Shown one piece after another: positions 1 through 6,304 of a stretch of 10,060 nt of DNA. Under the pieces are notes generated by a model that was not told the DNA's origin, did no database searches, and saw only the letters and a list, made by a program, of their open reading frames with translations. The stretch comes from Deltaproteobacteria bacterium UBA7527. Its GTDB lineage: Bacteria > Desulfobacterota > Syntrophorhabdia > Syntrophorhabdales > Syntrophorhabdaceae. Made by a program: the position numbers and the translations under genes. Each line of letters begins with the position of its first letter. Positions within the stretch are counted from its first letter, which is position 1. Location of the stretch: positions 62,211 through 72,270 of the forward strand of contig DLMV01000031.1 in the NCBI GenBank assembly GCA_002478225.1, read 5' to 3'.

Positions 1-386
1 CCTGTTTTCCCTTTCCGGGGCGCCGATCTTGTGCCTCTGCCGCTTCTTTTCTTGATAACCTTTGTCAGCGAGCTCCAGCTGTCCCACAGATGGCTGAAAT
101 GGTGCAGAAAGGGAAGCGCTGACTCAGGGTGGTATTTCGAGAGGTACTCGCCGACCTCAGTGGTTTCATAAAGATCATAATCCTTTTTAAGGAGACCGAA
201 GGCAACGAGTGCATCGAGAATCCTTGCTGCCGCCCTTTTGTTCAGGCCGAGACTCACTGCGAGATCTGCCGCCGTGGTCTTTTTTTTCTGCAGATGAGAA
301 AAGAGGTCAAGCTCGGCTGCGGTGAGGATTATTCTCCCCTTCATGATATTCCACATATCCGAAAGTATTTCCTCATGCCCGTTCAT
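1..386 (-). CDS. SAM-dependent methyltransferase, N-terminal dimerisation/winged-helix part (partial)
   Basis: This gene runs off the left edge of the window; 128 codons from ATG 386 are open. The visible part is helical with a winged-helix look: 'AAELDLFSHL' (about residues 23-32), 'TTAADLAVSLGLN' (about 38-50), a recognition-helix-like 'RAAARILDALVAFGLL', then 'YETTEVGEYL' and 'LWDSWSSLTKVI'. This order (avoid helix, helix-turn-helix, wing, 'LW..W..L' linker) is typical of the dimerisation domain in front of acetylserotonin-type O-methyltransferases. The SAM-binding Rossmann domain should lie outside the window. An AGGAGG ribosome binding site at 391-396, four bases from the ATG, supports the start. 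It follows the MFS gene on the same strand after a gap of about 110 nt that holds a promoter candidate. The methyl acceptor cannot be told from this part. A plain winged-helix regulator is the alternative. Confidence 0.72.
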   Translation of the reverse strand, partial: MNGHEEILSDMWNIMKGRIILTAAELDLFSHLQKKKTTAADLAVSLGLNKRAAARILDALVAFGLLKKDYDLYETTEVGEYLSKYHPESALPFLHHFSHLWDSWSSLTKVIKKRSGRGTRSAPRKGKT

Positions 387-405
387 GCCGCCTCCTGTCT
401 GTAAT

Positions 406-434
406 ATTATGTCCGCTCAATGTTCATTCTACAA
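406..434 (-). promoter_or_regulatory. Candidate sigma-70 promoter for the methyltransferase gene
   Basis: On the minus strand there is CATAAT (406-411, five of six matches to the -10 consensus) and, 17 nt upstream, TTGTAG (429-434, only three of six matches to -35). Transcription would start near 399, giving a leader of about 12 nt that just holds the AGGAGG at 391-396. The -35 match is weak, so an activator may be needed; a perfect palindrome lies just upstream at 444-455. Inferred from sequence only. Confidence 0.33.
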
Positions 435-443
435 TATCAGGAA

Positions 444-455
444 TTGCGTACGCAA
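444..455. promoter_or_regulatory. 12-bp perfect palindrome, possible operator
   Basis: TTGCGTACGCAA is identical on both strands. It has no loop, so it fits a protein-binding site better than an RNA hairpin. It lies about 10 bp upstream of the candidate -35 of the methyltransferase promoter and downstream of the MFS stop codon, a usual place for an activator site. No family-specific assignment is possible. Confidence 0.35.
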
Positions 456-496
456 CCGGCAACGCAGGAAAGGCTGGTTGAGGCTGTACTGTATGC

Positions 497-1753
497 TTAA
501 GAGCCGGATCCTTCTTTCGGATACTTCACGAAAAAGAACAGGAGCGCGGCGCATAACGCCGCTGCGATTGCCGCTATAAAAGGAATAAAAAAAGAACCTG
601 TAATATCCCTTATGTATCCTCCAAAACGATTCGCAAAGATCGCCCCGCATCCATAAAAGAGGGTGAGCGCTCCTATAACGGTCCCCATGACCTCCTTACG
701 GAAATAATCTCCTCCGCAGGCGCCGTACATGGGGAACGTTGAGCCAAAGAAGGCGCCAAGGAAACCGACGCTGACGAACAACGAGATCTCATTTGATCCT
801 GAAAGGATGATACAGGCTATGCTGACCGCTATACATATGTTAGAGAACAGGATCGTCAGGCGTCTCCCGATATGGTCAGATAATATCGGTACCGTGAGGA
901 CGCCGGCGATCTGACCCAGGCCATGGATAGTAGCGAGGGAGGAAGCCTTCCCGTACACGAACCCCAGTTCATAGCGCGCATAATCCACCATGAACGTGAG
1001 GGTGATGTAGAGCGAACCGGCAATAAGCAGGTAGGAAAAACTGATCAGCCAGAAATTCGGGATGCCGAGGATCCCGGCATAACTTGTCTTTTGCTTTACG
1101 GCAGAAGGGGCAGCCTGTGCAACGGTTTTCTCGCTTTCCGGCGTGCCCCAGGGGGCAAGCCCTTCATCTTCAGGCTTGCTTCGGAGAAACAGCGCATTGA
1201 CTACGACCATAAGGAGCGCTGCAGTGCCAAGGATATACCAGCAATATCGCCAGCTCCAGTGCGCCACGACGATGGGGTAGAACTTTCCCATTGTAGCAAA
1301 ACCGAGTCCAAAACCTGTTGACAAGATGCCAAGCGCCATCCCTTTCTTTTTGATGTAAAACCAGCGCTGGACAAGGGTTATTATAGGCGTCCACATTGCC
1401 GCGCCCCCCATGCCGACGATCCCATAAAAAAGGCATGCCTGCCAGAAATTCTTGATGGTGCCCATAAGGATGGTGCCGGTCCCGAGAATGACACCGAAGA
1501 ATGCTATTACCCTTCGGGCGCCGAGGCGGTCCGTGAGGTAGCCGGCAAAGAACGAGCAGAGCACGTATACGACGAAATAGGCGTTGAAGATGTCTCCGGC
1601 CTGCCTCCGGGTAAACCCCAGCGTTCTTATCATCTCCGGCAGCAGCACGCTGTATCCAAGGCGTATCCCGTAGTTGATAAAAAGGTCGACAAAACAGACG
1701 GCAACGATGATCCATGCCCAATGGACAATCCGGCGACGCATCGTATCGGTCAT
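497..1753 (-). CDS. MFS transporter, oxalate/formate-antiporter or monocarboxylate-transporter-like
   Basis: This 418-residue inner-membrane protein has about 12 hydrophobic segments, six on each side of a polar central loop at about residues 191-226, as in the major facilitator superfamily. The MFS loop 2-3 signature is seen as 'GYLTDRLGARR' (71-81), and its second-half copy as 'LSDHIGRR' (291-298). 'RWFYIKKKGMALGI' (130-143) resembles the RWF-x-x-(R/K)-(R/K)-G-x-A stretch common in the OFA and MCT-like families, and 'KPEDEGL' (193-199) starts the central loop as is common there. Small organic acids are therefore the likeliest cargo, but the substrate is an inference. The ATG at 1753 has an AGAGGGG-type ribosome binding site five bases upstream. 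It lies 116 nt downstream of the CooS-family gene, so co-transcription is possible but not certain because of a stem-loop in the gap. Confidence 0.85.
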   Translation of the reverse strand: MTDTMRRRIVHWAWIIVAVCFVDLFINYGIRLGYSVLLPEMIRTLGFTRRQAGDIFNAYFVVYVLCSFFAGYLTDRLGARRVIAFFGVILGTGTILMGTIKNFWQACLFYGIVGMGGAAMWTPIITLVQRWFYIKKKGMALGILSTGFGLGFATMGKFYPIVVAHWSWRYCWYILGTAALLMVVVNALFLRSKPEDEGLAPWGTPESEKTVAQAAPSAVKQKTSYAGILGIPNFWLISFSYLLIAGSLYITLTFMVDYARYELGFVYGKASSLATIHGLGQIAGVLTVPILSDHIGRRLTILFSNICIAVSIACIILSGSNEISLFVSVGFLGAFFGSTFPMYGACGGDYFRKEVMGTVIGALTLFYGCGAIFANRFGGYIRDITGSFFIPFIAAIAAALCAALLFFFVKYPKEGSGS

Positions 1754-1793
1754 AACAACCCCTCTTTCTTAAATGACAGCAAAAACCAAACAT

Positions 1794-1847
1794 AGTAAGC
1801 AGTAAGGAGTAGTCATTTGTGTATACTACCTACTGCATACCGCTTAC
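1794..1847 (-). repeat. Imperfect inverted repeat between cooS-like and MFS genes, possible attenuator
   Basis: Read on the minus strand, a left arm (1825-1847) rich in GTA/AGT triplets pairs imperfectly with a right arm (1794-1813). GCAGTA pairs with TACTGC, then GG with CC, then TAGT with ACTA, with small bulges and a loop of about 11 nt. An outer GTAAGC/GCTTAC pairing is an alternative. A T-rich stretch follows on the minus strand at about 1781-1790, but some 15 nt or more from the stem. It may be a weak terminator or attenuator after the CooS-family gene, or only decayed AGTA-type short repeats; I cannot decide between these. Confidence 0.35.
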
Positions 1848-1869
1848 GCTCTGTTGCTCTTGCTGATTG

Positions 1870-3771
1870 CTATATTCCCAGCTTCTTCCTCTTTGCCTCT
1901 ATGTGCGCGGCGATCCCGTCCACTGCCTTGACCGGATCTTTTTCCACATTGAGCTTGCCGCCCGTTACATTCTGACAATCCTCTGTCAGAAGTTTAACGA
2001 GGTTGGGCCCTCCTGTCACCGTAGGAACAGGGTTGACGTACGTGTAGAGACCGAGTGCAAGCGCAAATACGGCATCGATCGTTGCCTTCTGCTCCATGTA
2101 TTCAGGCGCCGCCGCCGCAACCGGCAGGTCAGGGATCGGTGCACCCAATGCGATAGAAACAGCAGCCAGGAGATCGCCAAGGCGACCTGTGTCGGTGCAT
2201 GTCCCATAGCTTAAGACAGGCGGCACTCCGAGCGCATCGCATATCTTTTTGAGGCCGCTCCCTGCCAGTTCCTTTGCCTCAAGGGTACATAGACCGCCGA
2301 CCTGCATTGCGCTGTTGCCGCATCCCATGGAGAGGACAAGGATATCGCGTTTGATCAGCTCTTTTGCAATACGGACGCTGTGAACATCCTGTCCCGTATC
2401 CCTTAAGCTCGTACACGACACAAGCCCTGCTACTCCGCGTATCGAGCCGTTCTGTATGGCGGCGAGAAGCGGCTTAAGGGTGCCGCCGAGCGCGTCAAGG
2501 ATGCTCTCCGTCGAGAAACCGACGATAGCCTCGCCTGTCGCAAGACCAGCAACAGGTTCAACGGTCGCCCTCCGTTCCCGGAAGTTGTCAATTGCCATCT
2601 GCAGTAGTGCGGCAGCTTGTTTCTCTGCCTCTTCAGGAATATAATCGATCCTGTTCTGCACGCCCTCGAATACAACAAGCTGGCTGACCGGTATAAGCTT
2701 GAACTTATATTTTTCCGCGTAGAAGGGGTCTACCGGCATAGAGCAGTTCATGTCGCACGCAAAAAGATCGACAGCGCCGCTCGCGAGGACTGCCTCCTGC
2801 ATGATCCAGTTGCCGGTGAATCCGTAGAACACATCATCCATCTCCCACCGCTGGATCATCTCCTGCCCTGTCTCGATATTGGCGATAATACGCAGCCCCT
2901 TTGCGCCGAGCGCCTTTGCCTTGTCCTGCCATTCTTTCTTCCGTGCAAGCTGGACCATAGCAAAACCGAGAAAAGGCTCGTGTCCATTGGGCAGGACATT
3001 GACGTAATCAGGATCGAGAACGCCGAGGTCCACCCGCATCCTGTGCGGTCTCGGAACTCCGAAGAGGATATCCTGGCAGTATTCGTTCACGATCTGGCTC
3101 TGGTATGCCATGGCGATAGAAAGGCGCATCGCCTTCAGGGCAAGGCTCACATAATACCCGTCTACGTTGGTAAGACAGGAGCTTGTGGAGAACATCATCT
3201 CCCCGTATATTCCGCCGGGGAAAATCCCCAGCCTCTTCCATGCCTCCTGCCTTTCTTTCGGGGCCAGGGTCTGCACGATATGGCTCGGCTCATCATATTT
3301 CCTGTTGAAATCAGCCTCACAGTAGTTGCAAAAGATTATTGCGAGTTCTTCATCAGAGACCGCCGAAGGCATCCCGAAGCGGTCGGCAAAGGCAACCAGC
3401 TTTTCCGGCTCCTTGATGGCGAAGGGCGTCTTCCCGTTGGCTGTGGCCTTTAGTGTTTTTAACGTCTGCTCCGTGTGGTAGTGGTACGTCGACGCGCCCA
3501 TGACATTCCTGAGAAGCATCATCCGCATTGCCATACCGTCGCCCGTGATCCCGCATACGCCGCGCTTGTCTTTCGCGACATCGGCGCGGCAGGGACCGTT
3601 GGAACAGAGGTCGCAGCGTACGCCTCCCTGACAGAACGGGCACCTCTGGTCAGGGCTTGCGCCGAGACCCTGCGCCTCGTAGCGGTCCCAGATGTTGCTC
3701 ATCCCGTCCTTTTTTATCCTCTCGTATACCTTGCGGACTGATTCATGCTGAGATATCCGGTCTTTTTCCAT
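1870..3771 (-). CDS. cooS: CooS-family hybrid-cluster protein (CODH-like scaffold lacking one C-cluster cysteine)
   Basis: The 633-residue length is normal for CooS, the catalytic subunit of Ni-Fe CO dehydrogenase. Seen: B-cluster cysteines C53, C56, C61, C73; D-cluster candidates C44 and C47 (Cys-x2-Cys). Compared, from memory, with C. hydrogenoformans CODH-II, the C-cluster ligands H264 (H261), C343 (C333), C453 (C446), C484 (C476) and C525 (C526) are kept, as is K562 (K563). The Cys295 position is E300, inside 'ANIETGQE' where CODHs have 'GICCTGNE'; catalytic His93 is Y96; channel residues His99 and His102 are Q102 and K105. A canonical Ni-Fe active site is thus unlikely. Known: CooS-V proteins lacking one such Cys hold an Fe-S-O hybrid cluster, do not turn over CO and react slowly with hydroxylamine; the hybrid cluster protein uses a Glu ligand at what appears to be the matching place. 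Cytoplasmic. An AAAGGAGGT site five bases or fewer before the ATG fixes the start. No cooC, cooF or ACS gene is adjacent. Sure of the family, moderately sure of the altered function. Confidence 0.88.
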   Translation of the reverse strand: MEKDRISQHESVRKVYERIKKDGMSNIWDRYEAQGLGASPDQRCPFCQGGVRCDLCSNGPCRADVAKDKRGVCGITGDGMAMRMMLLRNVMGASTYHYHTEQTLKTLKATANGKTPFAIKEPEKLVAFADRFGMPSAVSDEELAIIFCNYCEADFNRKYDEPSHIVQTLAPKERQEAWKRLGIFPGGIYGEMMFSTSSCLTNVDGYYVSLALKAMRLSIAMAYQSQIVNEYCQDILFGVPRPHRMRVDLGVLDPDYVNVLPNGHEPFLGFAMVQLARKKEWQDKAKALGAKGLRIIANIETGQEMIQRWEMDDVFYGFTGNWIMQEAVLASGAVDLFACDMNCSMPVDPFYAEKYKFKLIPVSQLVVFEGVQNRIDYIPEEAEKQAAALLQMAIDNFRERRATVEPVAGLATGEAIVGFSTESILDALGGTLKPLLAAIQNGSIRGVAGLVSCTSLRDTGQDVHSVRIAKELIKRDILVLSMGCGNSAMQVGGLCTLEAKELAGSGLKKICDALGVPPVLSYGTCTDTGRLGDLLAAVSIALGAPIPDLPVAAAAPEYMEQKATIDAVFALALGLYTYVNPVPTVTGGPNLVKLLTEDCQNVTGGKLNVEKDPVKAVDGIAAHIEAKRKKLGI

Positions 3772-3837
3772 GGCTACCTCCTTTCTTAGTTTATGGCTAA
3801 CAGCGGATGGCCATCCATGTCACGGGTTGCAGCTACC

Positions 3838-4869
3838 TTAGTTGATGAATACCTTTTTGTACTTCCCCATATCCTCAAGCGCCTTGCCGCAGCCCATGGT
3901 AACCGATGTAAGGGGATCGTCTGCGATGGTGACTGTTATTCCTGTTTCATTGTCTATCCTCTGGGCAAGACCCTTCAGGAGGGCTCCTCCGCCCGTTAGA
4001 ACCATCCCAGCCTCATTAAGGTCAGAGATGAATTCGGCCGGCAATTTCTCCAGCGCCCTCCGCACGGCGTCGATGATCGCCGACACGGGCTCCTCGATAG
4101 CCTCTCTCACATCCTCTTTTGGTATCTTGATCGTTTTAGGTATGCTGGTGAGAAGGTCTTTCCCGACAACGTTTATGGAGTCGCTCAGCGAGTCGATGGG
4201 ATATGCTGACGCTCCTTCGATCTTTATCTTTTCCGCGGCGATCACTCCAATGGCCAGCTGGTGCTTTTTCTGAAGATACCTGACGATCGCCTCGTCGAGC
4301 TCATCCCCGGCCACCCTTAACGATTCGCTGTATGCGATAGCTGAGAGGCTTATGATCGCAACCTCTGTGGTGCCGCCGCCTATATCGATGATCATATTCC
4401 CTTTCGGGAGCTCTATCGGCATTCCCGCTCCTATGGCCGCAGCCATTGGCTCTTCAATAAGGTAGACATCCCTGATGCCCACCTGGAAACAGGCGTCTAT
4501 GACGGCCTTCTTCTCGACCTGCGTTATTCCTGAGGGCACTCCCACGACCATCTTCGGCTTCGAGATCTTTCTCTCGGCACTCACTGTCTTTAAAAAGTAT
4601 TTGATCATTGCCTTCGCAACCTCGAAATCAGCGATGACGCCGTCTTTTAAAGGCCGTATCGCGCTGATGTTGGGAGGCGTTCTTCCGATATATTCCTTTG
4701 CCTCTTTGCCTACTGCGATCACCTTGCCGGAGTTGTTGTCAATGGCCACTACCGAAGGCTGGTTAAGGATGATGCCCTCTCCCTTCATGTATATGAGGGT
4801 GTTCGCCGTACCGAGGTCCATAGCAAGATGCGTATGCAGCATGCCGAATAATCTCCTTAAAAAACTCAT
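3838..4869 (-). CDS. mreB: Rod shape-determining protein MreB (actin-like)
   Basis: MreB forms membrane-bound ATP-dependent filaments that guide the elongasome in lateral wall synthesis. Numbered from ATG 4869 (343 residues, normal for the family), the actin-fold ATP site is complete: phosphate-1 'DLGTANT' (18-24), the catalytic Glu in 'LIEEPMAA' (about 139), phosphate-2 'DIGGGTTEV' (162-170) and the adenosine motif 'TGGGALLKG' (292-300). The first residues 'MSFLRRLFGML' form a short amphipathic helix like the membrane-binding end of Gram-negative MreB. A longer reading from GTG 4875 is unlikely, because that codon abuts the Shine-Dalgarno sequence with no spacing, while ATG 4869 sits six bases from GGAGG. 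The gene follows the GAF protein by 19 nt and precedes the CooS-family gene by 66 nt. The usual partners mreC and mreD do not follow it. Confidence 0.96.
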   Translation of the reverse strand: MSFLRRLFGMLHTHLAMDLGTANTLIYMKGEGIILNQPSVVAIDNNSGKVIAVGKEAKEYIGRTPPNISAIRPLKDGVIADFEVAKAMIKYFLKTVSAERKISKPKMVVGVPSGITQVEKKAVIDACFQVGIRDVYLIEEPMAAAIGAGMPIELPKGNMIIDIGGGTTEVAIISLSAIAYSESLRVAGDELDEAIVRYLQKKHQLAIGVIAAEKIKIEGASAYPIDSLSDSINVVGKDLLTSIPKTIKIPKEDVREAIEEPVSAIIDAVRRALEKLPAEFISDLNEAGMVLTGGGALLKGLAQRIDNETGITVTIADDPLTSVTMGCGKALEDMGKYKKVFIN

Positions 4870-4875
4870 TACCAC

Positions 4876-4882
4876 CCTCCTT
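4876..4882 (-). promoter_or_regulatory. Ribosome binding site that sets the mreB start
   Basis: AAGGAGG on the minus strand is a near-perfect Shine-Dalgarno sequence. It is six bases from ATG 4869 but directly abuts the in-frame GTG at 4873-4875. Translation should therefore start at 4869, giving 343 rather than 345 residues. Confidence 0.85.
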
Positions 4883-4888
4883 GATTAT

Positions 4889-6265
4889 TTATTCAATGAC
4901 CTTTCTATGCTTCTTTTCTTCTGCTTTCTCAAAAAGTTCCCAGAGGTCCCTGCCGTCCTCGGGGAACAGACACATACCGCACTCAATTAGGTCGCCTCTG
5001 TCAAAGACCCTCTCTTCCGACAGGATCTTTTGCGCTGTGTGCTGCATAAGTTTTATCATATTTCGGGATTCAACTATATCACTTCCTTTTGCCGCAATAT
5101 AAAAACGGCTGCCGCCCTTCCGGGAAATATACGCCTGTGCGCCTGCGGTGTACTGGATGACCTGAAAGAGACGCTTCAGAAGGTTATTCGTGAACTCGTA
5201 CCCCATCCTCCTGTTATATGTCTTCATATGGAGGACCTTCACGGTCAGGAGAGAAAACTTGTCGTTCTTTTTTATCATCTTATCAATAATGCCGATAAAT
5301 GAGGAAAACTGGATAGCGCCGGTCACCGGCTCGAACTCCTTCAGCCTGTCGATATGTTCCTTCATCCATCGCGAAGAGTAATACAGCGACAGGAACGTTG
5401 AAACATTTCTCAGGACACCGATGAACTGTTCCTTCAGCTTTACATCGATGAGCGAGACAAACCCCAGGACACCGAGGATCACGTCGTCTGTTGCAAGGGG
5501 GAAGCCGAAGAACTGCCGGGCCTTGATCGGTTCATTGGAAAAGAAGAGGGGTTTTTCCCTCAGGTAGCCGCTGTTGTAAGGAAGCAGGAGTTCTCTTCCC
5601 CCCTCCATTACCATCGATGCGATGCTGACGCCCGGCTGGCAATCCCTTTTCAGCTCATCGGGCCGCTCAACGCCGTAGACATCGGTGACGGACAGCCTTC
5701 CGTTCTTTTCCACGCCGATGAAGCAAAAATCTCCGCCGGACAGGCTCAGCGCTTCCTTCAGGATCTCATCGACGGAGATCTTCCCCAGGTTGAGCTCATT
5801 AAAGAGGCCCATGATCCGCTTCTCCGCGTAGAAATCTTCGATGGCCTCTTCGACCTCGCGCGCCCTGCTTATTCTTTCAAGCTCTTCACGGATAACAGAG
5901 ACAAAAAAGCCAAGGGTCTTTTTCTCCTTATCTGTAAAGACATACTTCTTCTTGCTGTCCACGATGATAACGCTGTCGTTATCCACGGGGAATCCCATGA
6001 ATGACTTGATCTCTTCAGAGGCGCCGTAATACCCGAGCGCGTCCTCATCCTTGTCGAAGTTCGGTATGATCAGCGGCTCATTGTGCTTGATTACCCAGCC
6101 GGGGAGCGTGCCCTCTATGGGGATGCTTCTGTCCTTGTCAAAACTCTTTGCGAAGGTGACCGATGATACGCAGTTCAGGTGCTCGTTGCCCTTCACGTAG
6201 AGGGCAACGGTAAATGCCTCGTAGACATTGAACAGCAGCTGGGAAATACCGTCTATCATGCTCAT
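4889..6265 (-). CDS. Double-GAF protein with degenerate (catalytically dead) GGDEF domain
   Basis: This 458-residue protein has no signal peptide or clear membrane segment. Seen: a first GAF-like domain at about 5-130 ('PIEGTLPGWVIKHNEPLIIPNF' region, then 'GFPVDNDSVIIVDSKKKYVF'), a helical linker at about 128-155, a second GAF-like domain at about 155-295 ('RQFFGFPLATDDVILGVLGFVS'), and a C-terminal domain of about 310-450 with the diguanylate cyclase layout. In that last domain the signature is GGSRF (384-388) instead of GGDEF, and the upstream metal-binding Asp position falls in 'KVLHMKTYNRR' with no acidic residue, so c-di-GMP synthesis is not expected. It may bind a nucleotide or act as a protein-contact domain. 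An in-frame TGA lies just upstream of ATG 6265; the start may be there or at the third codon (6259), and neither has a strong ribosome binding site. It sits between ttuA (39 nt) and mreB (19 nt), which suggests co-expression with MreB. The ligand is unknown. Confidence 0.78.
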   Translation of the reverse strand: MSMIDGISQLLFNVYEAFTVALYVKGNEHLNCVSSVTFAKSFDKDRSIPIEGTLPGWVIKHNEPLIIPNFDKDEDALGYYGASEEIKSFMGFPVDNDSVIIVDSKKKYVFTDKEKKTLGFFVSVIREELERISRAREVEEAIEDFYAEKRIMGLFNELNLGKISVDEILKEALSLSGGDFCFIGVEKNGRLSVTDVYGVERPDELKRDCQPGVSIASMVMEGGRELLLPYNSGYLREKPLFFSNEPIKARQFFGFPLATDDVILGVLGFVSLIDVKLKEQFIGVLRNVSTFLSLYYSSRWMKEHIDRLKEFEPVTGAIQFSSFIGIIDKMIKKNDKFSLLTVKVLHMKTYNRRMGYEFTNNLLKRLFQVIQYTAGAQAYISRKGGSRFYIAAKGSDIVESRNMIKLMQHTAQKILSEERVFDRGDLIECGMCLFPEDGRDLWELFEKAEEKKHRKVIE

Positions 6266-6304
6266 GAGATTATGTCATTCCCTTACCCTGAAGTCAATCG
6301 CATA

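Noticed and set aside
454..479. AACCGGC / GCTGGTT stem as a terminator after the MFS gene
   Set aside because: On the transcribed minus strand the stem has an A-C mismatch, a 12-nt loop and no following T run.
1870..3771. Plain annotation as an active Ni-Fe carbon monoxide dehydrogenase
   Set aside because: One C-cluster ligand Cys and the catalytic His are replaced by Glu and Tyr, and no maturation or electron-transfer partner gene is adjacent; only the scaffold family is certain.
3805..3816. GGATGGCCATCC palindrome between mreB and the CooS-like gene
   Set aside because: It has no loop for an RNA hairpin, contains common restriction-like symmetry, and no promoter elements with good spacing lie next to it; chance is sufficient.
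4870..4875. GTG at 4875 as the mreB start codon
   Set aside because: It touches the Shine-Dalgarno sequence with no spacing, whereas ATG 4869 is at the normal distance and gives the expected N-terminal amphipathic helix.
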